A DNA stretch of 64,000 nt, from the NCBI GenBank assembly GCA_002794775.1, contig NBAY01000011.1:186001-250000 (forward strand), read 5' to 3'. The notes below the pieces were generated by a model. The model did no database searches. It was not told the DNA's origin and saw only the letters and a list, made by a program, of their open reading frames with translations. The position numbers and the translations under genes are program-made. The DNA comes from Porodaedalea pini. Its lineage: Eukaryota > Basidiomycota > Agaricomycetes > Hymenochaetales > Hymenochaetaceae. Below, piece by piece: positions 24,412 through 36,000 of this stretch (position 1 is its first letter; every line of letters begins with the position of its first letter).

Positions 24412-25419
24412 TTCGATTGTGGTCCTTTTTTTTCGTTTTGCATCACTCTCGTTCTTTCTTTTCTTTTCTACCAATATTTTCGTCCCTTTTTCTTACACTG
24501 TCTTGATCGTCATTGTCATTCATTAATCTTCTACCCTGTGTTTGTGTCCTTTACCATTTCTTTCTTCTTTTCTCATCATTCTGCGCATTTCGATTCGATT
24601 CATCCTTCATACATTGCACTTGAACTCTCGTACCTCGCACTCGCACTTTCGCTCAACTCGCATCTCACATCTTGCATTTTCACTTCTACACCATACGCTC
24701 ATTTATTTCATTATCAGTTTCTTCTCGAGTACTTTTTTTTGGATTTCGGTATAATGTACGTGCCCTTACCTTATCATTTCGTCCCTCACCAAGCCATATG
24801 GGATAATATTATGTAGACTGCGTTTCGACAATTAATTCGCGCTCTTCGCTTTGATTAGTTAGTTGTACTACTTTCTCCTCCCACCCTTCTCGACCTTCGT
24901 CTCTTCATTGTCATTTTCTTTGTTCTCCCATTTCGCATTTTGTCTGTTTTTTTTTTCCATTCGAAAATGTGCTGCATTTCTGTAATTGTCAGTGTTCAAA
25001 CCAATCAACAACCATACATACAACCGTATATACCGTGTTTTTTTTTTTCGTAGCGTAACCCACTTAATAAATCCTGTCTGTTACACATACTGGTGCCTTT
25101 GAGACTGAGAGTCTTCATCGAGAGTTCACGCGCGACGAATGATTGAGTTTGACTAAGTGGACATCGGCGAGCAGTCGAGGCTCCACCCAGGTTCACACTC
25201 ACGACAGACTGGAACGCGTCTGGGTTTCAAACCAGGACTAGGATCCAGGACACAGGAACACCCCAGTGTCAAAGAAGTAAAGATTAGCATCGAGATTGTC
25301 GTAAGAGGAACAAGCCATATCAAGAAATATCTAAAAAGAGTCTAGGTGTTGTAAGCGACTCGACGCTCCGGCGTCTCTTCTCAGGGACGGTTCGGTCCAG
25401 ATTCATCGAGCGTGCATGC
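24412..25419. other. 1-kb interval between convergent genes
   Basis: This interval lies between the stop codons of the orphan protein and the sphingolipid methyltransferase. The left half (24,420-24,990) is strikingly pyrimidine-rich on the plus strand (T and C runs), probably a 3' untranslated region. No gene is supported. Confidence 0.45.
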
Positions 25420-27320
25420 TTAATCGACAGGCCTGTACATCGGCGACGGGCGGAATGCGCAGGAAAGGGAAAGGGGAGGGAAGAGATGTTGAACATGAGT
25501 ACCTTGCGGGGAAGCGGATGGAGAGTTAGGAAAGGAACGTACAGACAGTCGGTCTTGCGCATGCCATGCAGTGAGGTGTGGCTAGGGATGCCCTCGATAC
25601 GGTGCACGGCGTTGAGGTTCTTCCGGAGCGTGATCTGGAAGACGGAGAACGAGCCTTGGCTAAAAGTAGAAATTTACGAGAGGCGTATAAGCGTGCAATT
25701 CGTGAAGTACAGTCTGTAAACACCACAAGACGGGAGACGCACCGGGAGATGATGGTCGAGTATGCGAGGAAGAAGACCCAGATGCGGTACCAGCGCTCGC
25801 CGTACGCGGCGACGACGTTGTCCTTGTTGGACACCCAGTTCTGGTACCAGCGGTAGAGCGTCGCGGAGTAGTGCACGCCGAGGACGTCGATGTTCTTCAC
25901 CTCGAAGCCCGCGGCCTCGACCTGGTTGACGACCCACCCGAGCGAGCACGAGGCGTCGGCGCCCGGGAAGATGTACTTGTTCATGAAGAGCCCCCAGATG
26001 AGGTCCTCGTACTGCCAGCACTGGCGGACGCCGGCGACCTGGAGGACGAAGATGCCTTGGTCGTCGAGCAGGTCGTAGATCTGCCTGAGGAAGGTGCCAT
26101 ACCGACGGATGCCGACGTGCTAGATAAGTAGTCCCTCTTCAGTATGCAGTTTTTTTTCTTTCTTCAGATACGCTTGATAGTGTAGGATGAAATTTTTTTT
26201 TACCTCAGCCATCTCGAGAGCGACGATCTTCGTGAACTGGCCGGGGCCGCCTGGGATATCGCGGTAGTCGCAGCATAGGATACGCGCCTTGTCGTGGCTG
26301 ACGCCGTTGTCCTTGATGCGCTGGTTGCCGAACGCGGTCTGGTGCTTGCTGAGCGTCACGCCGGTGACGTCGCAGCTGAAGTTCTTCGCGGCGAAGGCGA
26401 CGAGCGTGCCCCAGCCGCAGCCGATGTCGAGCACGCGGTCCTCCGGCTGGAGATCGAGTTTGTTGCAGACGAGCGCGAGCTTGTTGTCCTGGAGCTCCTC
26501 GAGGGTCTCCGTCCTTGAAGGGTCCAGAATAACGCCAGACGTGTAGATCATTCTCGGGCCAAGGAACCTGGTAGAGTCAGTTTTTCACAACACACATAAC
26601 GTATTAACAAAGCTTCCTTACCAGCCGTAAAAGTCATCTCCGCCTATATAATCCAATTGCTTTAGTTAAATTATGTTTGAATTTCATAGCTCGCTTGCTT
26701 ACGGTCGTAGTGGTCACGGACTTGTTCCTCATCCTGGCTTTGCGAGTGCATGACGACATCCGGAATAAGACGCGTGAAGACATATTTGAACAGCTCGGGA
26801 GTGAAGTTGAAGGTTGCCCAGTCGTGACGCATTTCCATAATATCCAGAACGTCGCCTAGACAGACACGTCAGCACGAGTGGAAAAAAAAGGGACATCCAG
26901 GAGCAATCGTCGAGACGAACCTTTGAATTCAAGTCTCCCGTCAAAGTAGGCATCGTGGAAGACCTGCATGGGGATTTTTTCCTTGCCGCCATAGTGCATC
27001 TTGAGGGTGAAGTCCTTGAAGTGGATGTAATCCTCGAGGTCCTTGCCAGGAAGCTGGACCTTCTCGTTCTTGCGTTTTCCGTACGTGCTCATGAACGTCC
27101 AGTAGCCAATGGTGATTGGGAGACCGAGGAGGAGGACGAGCACCCAGTAGGTGGTCGCCCCTCCATATCTGACGAAGGGTATCCATTTTTTGAGGAAATA
27201 GGGCACGCCGAGAACGAGAGCGGCCAAGGTGAAGTTGCTGAAGGAGCCATTGCCCTCCGCAAGCCCGGCGAGCGGAGCGTTCTTGATTGCTGGACTATTT
27301 GTGACACGCACGGACGACAT
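25420..27320 (-). CDS. Sphingolipid C9-methyltransferase
   Basis: This SAM-dependent enzyme of the cyclopropane-fatty-acid synthase superfamily adds the C9 methyl branch to the sphingoid base of fungal glucosylceramide, at endomembranes. Seven exons join in frame: 27,320-26,921, 26,855-26,703, 26,643-26,622, 26,567-26,204, 26,119-25,743, 25,659-25,543 and 25,432-25,420, giving 481 aa. Two N-terminal hydrophobic segments are visible (TLAALVLGVPYFL and YWVLVLLLGLPITIGYW). They are followed by HYDRGDDFYGWFLGPRMIY, the SAM-binding loop VLDIGCGWGTLVAFAAKNF, GVTLSKHQ, CCDYRDIP and EMAEHVGIRRY, all typical of the family. The third exon (22 nt) carries the GDDFYG motif and the last coding exon is only 13 nt, ending Leu-Pro-Val-Asp. 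It is divergent from YIF1 with 218 bp between start codons. Confidence 0.93.
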
Positions 27321-27538
27321 GCTGATTGTCGTGGCCGTTGCTGAGAGAAAAATGAAAGTGGGCCGGTTGCTGTAAGTTTTGTACGCGACGGCTCGCGAAG
27401 ACGCGCCTGTTTGGACGATTCACGTGAACGGAATTGACACGTCTTCTGCGCAGTACTAGTGACAGGCTTTCATTGCAAGTCTGAGTCTGAATTCTACAGG
27501 AGCTCCAGTCTTGCATAAAGCTCGACCGGGTTTCAAAA
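27321..27538. promoter_or_regulatory. 218-bp bidirectional promoter (C9-methyltransferase / YIF1)
   Basis: The start codons of two head-to-head genes are 218 bp apart, so both promoters must overlap here. No consensus element was identified by eye. Confidence 0.5.
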
Positions 27539-28828
27539 ATGACTGGCCCTTACTCCTCAGCGTCGCGCTCGCCGCCGCCCCTGCAGCATCCAGTGCCGAC
27601 GCACCCCGCCTTCATCCCCGAACCGCCGTCAACGCCCAACTCTCCGCAGGGCTACATGCGCTTCACAAGCTCGCCCTCCAACCAGGGTGTGCCTCCAGCA
27701 AACTATTACGGCCAGGCTCAGCATAGCCAACCGCCTCCGCATGGATCTGCGTATAGCTCTTCTCAGTACCAGGCATTCCCGCCAGGTCCGAGTCAGGGGC
27801 ATCCAGCACACCAACAGCCTTTACCGCAAGGAATTGACCTCGCGCAGTGGGGCGTGAACCCTACGACGGCACAGTTTGGCATGCAGCTTGGCCAGAGCGC
27901 AGTTGCGGCTGGTCAGGAGTATATGCAGAAGAATGTAAGTTGAATAACTTATGTATATATAGAAATCTTAACTCATTGTTATCCATATCATAACCAGTTT
28001 GGCTCGCATATTCCAGTCCCACTCTTAAAGCACCATTTCAACGTCTCCAACTCGTATGTCATACGAAAGTTGCAGCTTGTTCTCTTCCCTTGGCGTCATA
28101 AGCGTTGGACAAGAGCGAACAGGCCAACCGAGCAGGGGCAAGCGCAATGGCTGCCGCCCAGGGATGACCTCAACAGCCCGGATTTGTATATCCCTGGTAC
28201 GCAGGTTTTCGCTCTGTATAGACTACGTACTGAACGAGCTTCTACAGTAATGGCATTTGTGACATATATTCTCCTCGCCGCATTGTACTCTGGAGTGCAG
28301 GACAGATTCCATCCTGAAATCCTCGGCCGCGTTGCAACACGGGCACTTTTAGTCGTGCTTATTGAATTCGGCTTCATCAATCTCGGCTGTTATCTGTTAA
28401 ACATTTCTGGTTCTGGCCAAGTCACCGACCTCTTCGCATACAGCGGATACAAATTTGTTGGGTGAATTTTACGGCTCCAATGGAGAAGTCCATACAGAAA
28501 TTAAATGCATCCGTTTACAGTGTTGTAGCAACTGTTCTATTCGCTTTCACAAGCGCTAGTACGACGGTTTACTTAGCCGCATTTATCTATTCTTTCTCGG
28601 CGAATGGTTTCTTCTTGGTGCGTTGTTTGATAAGCAGCCTTGGAACCTTGCACTCATGCCCATCTCGAACAGCTTCGTGCACTGAAATATGTCGTTTTAC
28701 CAGACCCGCGAGACACTTCACAACATGTTGGGACCCTCTCACCAGGTCAGCGTAGCAGGCGTATCTGGTTTTTATTCGCCATAGCATTATCACAGTTTTT
28801 GTACATGGGCATTCTTGTGCGTATTTAG
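27539..28828 (+). CDS. YIF1: YIF1-type Golgi/ER membrane protein
   Basis: Yif1 works with Yip1 and Ypt/Rab GTPases in ER-to-Golgi vesicle traffic. Five exons join: 27,539-27,934, 27,998-28,196, 28,248-28,461, 28,521-28,617 and 28,673-28,828. The N-terminal ~110 residues are Pro/Gln-rich and cytosolic. The family core follows: a long stretch before the membrane with YVIRKLQLVLFPWRHKRW and PDLYIPVMAFVTYILLAAL (across a splice), then about five hydrophobic segments including TRALLVVLIEFGFINLGCYL, VVATVLFAFTSASTTVYLAA and the C-terminal IWFLFAIALSQFLYMGILVRI. The sequence RALKYVVLPDP is also typical. Without splicing the frame seems to break at 28,465, so the intron at 28,462-28,520 is needed. 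It converges with SUB1, with 172 bp between stop codons. Confidence 0.92.
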
Positions 28829-29000
28829 AACACACGCAGCAAACGGTAGTTTCTGTCTTTTGACGAAAATGGATCTCGGTATATCCGCCTTCGGCATCTG
28901 CTGCGATAACAGGAAACGCGTAGATATCAAGGAGAGGATACGTGTCATGGTACATCTTTAGCTAGTCTTTCATAATCATAGGTACTAGAGGAACACATAC

Positions 29001-29835
29001 TTAGGTTTTGAGGATAAGACTGTCGATTGTACCGGCATTACTCCTCAATTCAGCCCACTACAAAGTATGAGAAAATATACATCAGAAGTCTGAAAAGAAC
29101 ACAGTAGGGAATGACGGGCTCATACCTGTTCCACGGACAGTGAAATGCCTTTCTTTCCAGGCTTGAGATCATCATCATCGGCATAGAATTCTCGTATGTC
29201 CACCAGTGTTGAACCTGAGAAAGTTGTATTGTCAAGCGGATGTCTACCTGACAGAGAACGTGGCCAACCGCTCACCCTTGAAGCTCCGGACGGTAACGCG
29301 TTTTTTCTTCCCTAAGTCAACGAACTTTTCTCCCTCCGAGTTCGTGAACACTTAGCATGAAGTTAGCGTGCTTTCCAGCATCATAGAGCGACTGAATCGC
29401 GTTACCATTCTGCAGATAGGATCGGTCAGTCGGGAGGAGAGTGACAAACGAAACGACCAGCTAACCTTGCCGACATTGCCCTTCTTACCTCCAGAGCTAG
29501 ATGCCTTCTTCGGCTTCGTCGCTTTCCTCTCGGTTTTTTCCTGCCCAAATCGTTACGTATGAACGCGTTTTCGAGCGCGTTCGACGCGTCTCAATCCTTA
29601 CCTCTGTGGATTTTTTGGTCTTCTTTGCTGGAGGGGGAGAGGCTTCGACAGCGCCTTCGACAGCGGCTTCAACAGCGCCTTCGACAGCGGCTTCAACAGC
29701 GCCTTCGACAGCGGCTTCAACAGCGCCTTCGACAGCGGCTTCAACAGCGTCTTCGACAGCGGCTTCAACAGCGCCTTCGACAGCGCCTTCGTGAGGAGAC
29801 TGTTCGTCTTCGTCGGATTTCGAGCGTTTGGTCAT
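29001..29835 (-). CDS. SUB1: Transcriptional coactivator Sub1/PC4
   Basis: This is a single-stranded-DNA-binding coactivator of RNA polymerase II. The minus strand starts MTKRSKSDEDEQSPHEGAV, runs through an 8-residue tandem repeat (AVEAAVEG), then a Lys-rich linker (ATKPKKASSSGGKKGNVGK), and ends in the PC4 domain: NSEGEKFVDLGKKKRVTVRS, then STLVDIREFYADDDDLKPGK, GISLSVEQWAELRSN and AGTIDSLILKT (stop 29,003-29,001). The linker and the domain join only through a 4-nt exon at 29,406-29,409 (AATG), flanked by 56-nt and 55-nt GT-AG introns, reading G-K-N-V-F-T-N. If that exon is skipped the reading frame is lost. The acidic alanine-rich N-terminal repeat is unusual; the Lys/Ser-rich linker is normal. 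Divergent from TOM1. Confidence 0.92.
29406..29409 (-). other. SUB1: 4-nt microexon of SUB1
   Basis: On the minus strand CTGCAG precedes and GTAACG follows the four bases AATG. Including them restores the frame between GGC AAG and TG TTC ACG AAC. Retaining the downstream intron instead gives 29 codons of unrelated sequence and a stop. Confidence 0.75.
29651..29791 (-). repeat. 24-bp coding minisatellite in SUB1
   Basis: There are five full 24-bp copies (29,651-29,770) plus a partial one; the fifth copy differs by one base, which changes Gly to Asp. It is read on the minus strand as the octapeptide AVEAAVEG. Because the unit is a multiple of three, copy-number changes would keep the frame. 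Confidence 0.95.
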
Positions 29836-30077
29836 TGTTATACAGCTGCTCTTCGACTGTGTGGTTCAGGAAGCCGCAGTCGCGAATGAGGGACTGAGTA
29901 ACCGTCAATAACGCGCTTGTGGCAACCAGTACCGTGGGAATTGGCCAGTCCAATTCAGCCAACCCTGACTTTCAGGGATGACGAGGCCTCTCAAACACTC
30001 TCAAGACTTCAAAGTTACTTTGACTTGAGACCATCTCTCCTCTGAAGTTGCACGCTCGCGCGTCGACACTTGGGAAG
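29836..30077. promoter_or_regulatory. 242-bp bidirectional promoter (SUB1 / TOM1)
   Basis: The head-to-head starts of SUB1 and the HECT ligase lie at either end. A CCAAT pentamer occurs near 29,948 on the plus strand, but its role is unknown. Confidence 0.45.
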
Positions 30078-33000
30078 ATGAAGATCTCCCAGAAGTCGAA
30101 GAGGTTTTTATCACCAGTATGTTATTTATCTTTTTTTTGAGGTCTTCCGCGCTGAGGGACGGTGGTAGCATCCACAAGTAGCTGCTCTCATAGCGGACAT
30201 CCTCGCCACTCCCACGGATGAGCTTGCGAAATTATTGGCCCCCATCGACTCCTGGAAGTGGCCACGATCGGATCTCAATGCATGGATTAAAGTCCTCAAC
30301 AAGTTTGACTCGGTCCTGGAGGATGTAATTCGCGAATATGATGTCGATCGGCTGCAAGTCAATGCATTCAGTCAGCAAACGAAGGAAACCATCAGCGAGA
30401 TTCTTAAGTTTGAGCGGCTGTTGCTCGAAAACTCGACAAACAGGAAGATGTTCAACTCTTACGACGTGCGTTCATGTATGCTCCTTTTCTTCAGCGGATA
30501 ACGATACTCAAGGAGCCTCTTCTTATAGCGTCTGAACAGCTTGTTGTTTACTTCCGACCTCGATGTGCTGGTCGCGACTCTGCTCCTCCTGCTGCGTCCA
30601 TCTCAGCAGTACTCTTCTCAGCCTGCATTGTCTCATTCTCTGCACATTTCTACGTCCCGGCTAGAGTCTCTTGCGAAAACCGTGCCAACGCTCCGCGAAC
30701 ATGGGGTGGAGATGCTGGATCTTGTCAGCAAGAAGGGAGAGAAGCGGTTAGAAGACTTGCCGCAGGAGGCAAGTGAAGTAAACTTCACGTTCTACAGTAA
30801 GGGAGAGGAGCCCGCCAAAAAACCGAAGGAGGGAGAGGATAGTGGTATCTTCGAGTCTTCAAGTCGGCCTCAACCAGCTGTACAGTCATCTGCGCCACAC
30901 ATCGTCCACCTCGGCCCTCTCGCTCAATCTTCTCGATCTGCTATGGAGATCTTCGCAGACGCCGTGAAATCTCATCAAGTGCCCGACAACGAGAAATACG
31001 AGTTGCTCTGTCGTGTGCGAACTGCACAAGCGCTCGGTGCAGGGCGCGAGGAAGCCAGGCAGAAGCTTGTGGTTGCACGATTACTGGCGATTGCAGTATA
31101 TGCACACACCCACTCCGAGACTCAAGCGCAATCGTCACTTTTCTTATATGACACTGACTTGGTGAACCGTGTTGCCGAACTTCTTCAGCAGGATCGCGAA
31201 GTCCCGGTCATGGTTCAAATGGCAGCCATAGCCGCACTTGATGCACTTGCAAGGTATCGAGGAAAAATTGCTGAAGTCCTAGGCGCCGTCAACGCCGGCG
31301 TCAACCACGGTATTCTGATGTCGTTGTTCCGCAAGACGGTATCGGACATGTCGAACGAGGATTCTACTTTACCGAACCTCTTTGTGGACGCACTAGTGTC
31401 CTTTATTACGTTCGTCGCGTCGCACGCAGGCGGAGGAAACATGGTTGTTGGCGCCGGACTGGTGCCTCTCCTTATTCAGATCATTGGCATCACGCACGAG
31501 CAGCGTCTTCCGATCGTGTCCAAGTCTATGCAACTTGTTGACAATGTGTTATATGGCTTCATGAATGCCTTCACGATGTTTTGCAACAGCCGGGGCGTTG
31601 AAGCGCTCACTGATCGCATCCGAGTAAGTATAATCAAATTCTTCTTGGTACCACGCCTCATTCCTTGTGTTAGTTTGAAGTTGATCTAGCGATCAAAAGC
31701 TACGGGTCCAGCGATGCTGCACGAAGTGCGTCAAGCTCTTATGGTAAGATAATCAGTGTCACTGATGATGCTATCTGCTGATTCTTATTCCGACGAAGGG
31801 TTGATGCAATTCACAAGAGCAGGTGTTCTCAAACACCTACTAAGGTCGATCCATCGCATGATGCAGTCTTCAGGGACGACTGAGGGAATGCGTGGACTAA
31901 TTGACTCTTCTCTTCTCAAATCCGTCCAGAATATAATTGAATATCGTGGTGTTTTTGGACCTACCGTGTTGCCGATCGGTATGTTTCTTGCAATGGTGCG
32001 ATCATCAGAGAACTTCATCGAAGGTTTCTTTCATAGCGATCAACGTTGTTGCGACGTTTGTTCACAATGAGCCGACGTCGCTGACGGCAATTCAGGAAGC
32101 TAAACTTCCCGAGACCGTTCTCAAGGCTCTCGAAGCTGGAATTGAGCCTTCTTTTGAGGTATGTAATTCAGACGCTTGGTCTACTCGTAGGCGTTTACAT
32201 TTATTTATCTCTCCTTAGGTCATCCAATCTATTCCCAACGCTCTCGGGGCACTGTGTTTAAACCAGACTGGACAAGACCAATTGGCACTACATCCTTCCA
32301 TCCTTCCAGCTTTATTCTCGATTTTCACTTCGGAAGCGCACCTTAAAGTTCTCGTCGAGAAAGAAAACGCTGCATCTATTGGTAGCTCCATCGACGAGCT
32401 CGTTCGTCATCATCCTTCTTTAAGAAAGATCGTCTTCGATTCTTTGATTTCGACGCTGAAGAAGGTCGAAGATCTAGGCGCGGTTTACGTGCCACCGAGT
32501 GATATACAGCAATTTTACTCACTTAGTCTCAGTACTGAGCAGCCTCCGGTCCCAAGCGAAGATGTTGACATGGAGGATGCTCAATCGATGCCTACTTCCG
32601 ATGGAGCTGCAGCTTCGTTGCTTAATGATGACGCAGCGACTCAGACTGATGAGACCCAGGCAAAAACACACGATAATGTTATTATTAACTATATCGATGT
32701 TATTGGAAGGGTACTGGTTCTCCTCGTATCGTCTATTTGAGTGTACTCGCTAATCGGACGCTTTAGTTTCTGGAAGGCCTTTTCCAACACCCATCCCATT
32801 GCAAGGACTTCATTGCTACAACCGATGGTCTGGACTGTTTTGCACGTCTGCTAGCTCTGCCATGCCTGCCGTACGACTACGCAAACGCAGTGCACTCGGA
32901 CTCTCTTGTGCAGGTCGTTCGCACAATGGTAGAGGTTGCTCCTGCAGAGACTCTTGCGCATCTGGCGAAACAGGTCAACGAGTCATTGGATGAGACGAAG

Positions 33001-36000
33001 GAATTTTGGCAATCTGCAAATGTCGAATCAAAGCTGCTACCTTACGTTGAATTAGAAGGTATGTCGCTCAAAAAATAGTTCTAGTATTGATTTTGACCGA
33101 GCGAAGACGAAGATGAGCTGTCGAAAGCCAATGCCTTTTTCCACAAGTTGGTTACTTTGCATGTCCGCATCACCCTGCTTTCGGACGTTTACTCGACTGC
33201 GGGGTACACTCACGGCAGGCAAGCTGTTGGGCTGTTGCAGGATACGAATTTGGACATTATTCCAAACTTAGGCGCACTTCACCGAGCTTGCATATGGGAG
33301 AATATTGTGCTTAAGAATGGTCTGGCTTCGAAAGGCATTGCTTCTATCTCCAATTCGCCAGCTTCTACGGAAGATGCTACATCATCATCACCTACGACGG
33401 ACGCTGCTGCTGGAAGCACTGGAAATAGGGGTGCTGGACAACAGTCAGCTGAGTCACCCACGAAGGACAGCTCGAAAAAGGTGGAGGGTCCAAAAGATCG
33501 AAATGCCTTGGCATTAAAACACGTTGCAAGTCAAATTCCAAACGCTCTTGGACCTTTCTTCCAAGGTAAGACTTTCAGGTTGTTAACGTACATTGTTCTC
33601 ATGCTTTCACCTTTCTCGCAGCTGTGGCCAAGATGCTTCTATACACTAGGCGCAATCCGGACGAAGCGCAGAAGAAACAGGCTGCTTCCCTCTCAGCCAC
33701 GTTAGCAGATGTCATGTACAAGCATCTGACCGAGTTCACGAGTGGTGAGATTTCCTTCATTTGCTCTGCTCCTCTTACATCTGCTCATTGACTTCGCAAT
33801 AAGGTGATTTAACCTTTTCCTACGCATATCATACAGTAATGATTGGCTTGATCACATTCTTGCTTTTCGATGGTAAATATGTGTTCTACTTTCAAGCATT
33901 ATTCATCATCGCTAATCTCTTCCGCTTTTCAAGAACGGGCCGCCCAAACCAACCACCATGCCGTTCTTCTTCTTCAGTTCCGGAGGGTCGGCGGGCTGGA
34001 TGCTGTCCTCAAAGCTTGTCGTCGCTACATGGATGCTATTTCTCGAATTTCCGAGCTGAAGCCCGCAGATCGAAGCGAGAGCGACCAGCAAGAGCTCGTG
34101 CACGTCTATGGCGGACTCAAGATGGTTCTTCATTTGCTTTATTCAATGATCTCTTTCAAGCCTGCCGTAGATGCTGGGCAGATTGCTCAGTACATCTCGC
34201 AGGACAAACCAGAAACGCATCCGGACTTCTACGAACCACACGATTTCCTTGTCAAAATGAGATTGGCAATATCACCCTTGATCCGTGATATCTGGCAGTC
34301 TACGTGGCTGGTTTCGGCCCCTGCAGCTGTTAGTAAATATGTCATCCAGTGCGTTCAAGAGATCACAACAGGCGATGGTGAGATTCCTAGAGCAGACTTC
34401 GGCTCGGAAATGCTGCCAAGCACGGGTCAAGGTCTTCTCCGACCTTCTCAACCTCCAGGTGAAGATCGAATTAGACAGCTTACGGATATGGGTTTCCCAA
34501 GGGCCGCAGCTCTTAGAGCACTGTCCAGGACGGACAACAATGTCAACTTCGCGACAGAATACCTGCTGACTCATCCATATGAGCCAGTTGCCGATGAAGC
34601 ACCTGCTCCCACGCAGCCTGCCGCAATTGAGACTGGACATTTCCAAGAACCAGCGTCTGACGACAGCCAGGCAGAGTCTGTCATGGAGACTGAAGAGGCT
34701 TCTGTGGAGCAGTCAGCTCCGGAGAATGCTCCGGCGGAAACGTTTGAGTCCCAAAAGACGGTCGAGGAGCGAAGACAGGATTTAGACGCTATCAGGAAGT
34801 CATTTATATCTGATATAGGTCCATTAGCACTCAGGCTTGCAGATGCTCATCCGTCATTAATTTTCGACGTCAGACATGTCTTCATTGGACCTACCGATAA
34901 GTATCAGCCTGAAGCCATCGGCTGCGTCGTAAATGACATTGAGAAGTTCTCTCCTGCTGCTTATGATGTCCAGGAGGAACCTCTCGCAGTCAGATGCCGA
35001 CTTCTAGCTCTTATACTTGCCGATTCTCCAAAAGCTGTCCTAGAAATATCAGGCAAAGAGGACAAGAGCCTGATGGACATGCTTCACGCGCTACTTCTGT
35101 CGCATCCCATTGGACTCGACAAAGACCAACCTCTGCCTAAATGGCTCCCTGCCCTTCTCCTTGCAATGGAATCGCTCCTGGTCACAGCGGAAGAGCCGCG
35201 GCCCGTTCCGTTGGTGCTCGCTGATCAACCGGTTGTAACCCCTTCCTTGCTCACGGGCCCTGCCTATGCGGAGGCGCGTTCGACACTCTTTGAACTATGC
35301 ATACGTCTCCTCCATATTTCTAGTCTTCCGCGAGATGAATTGCTCGCTACTTTGAGAATGCTTGTCCAGCTCACTCGTGATCGCAACGTCGCTAGCCAGT
35401 TCGTCCATCGCGACGGCGTCTCCTTGCTCCTGCAGCGATTGAAAGGACCTGCTGGCGACGCCTCAGTTGTAGGGTTCCAGTCCCATATAGCAATCATCTT
35501 GCGGCATCTTGTCGAAGATAGAACTGTGTTGGAGTCGGTTATGAAGCAGGAAATAAAGCGCTGGCTGTCTAGCTCGCGGACGAAAGGCGTGGAGGTCCTC
35601 ACATATGTCCGAAACTCCACATCGATGGCGGCTCGCGATCCTCAAGTGTTCTTGGATGTTACAAAGGACATGTGCTCTCTGGTGCGACCTGATGTCCCTA
35701 ACCACCAGATCACACTGAAGTCAAGCTCGGCGGACGCTGCACCAGCCTCCTCGACGGAAAAGCCTGCAGCTGAAGGCTCTAGTGTAATGCAAGTCGATAA
35801 TCCCGTATCCCATGATCCTGCTGTTTCGTCGGAAACTCTGGAAGCTGTTGTTCACTACATGCTCGGCGAGCTCATCAGGGTAGGCAAATTTGCTTCCGAT
35901 GGTCTCTTAAGCAGGACCTCTAAGGATCGCATCCCTGCGTCGTCCCCTGCCGTACCTACTCAATCCGCTTCCTCTTCCGAAAGGAAAGAAACGCCAGTGT

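Noticed and set aside
29501..29897. Plus-strand open frames of Arg/Gln/Leu and Ser/Thr/Ala repeats opposite SUB1
   Set aside because: They are antisense shadows of the 24-bp minisatellite; the minus-strand frame leads into the PC4 domain.
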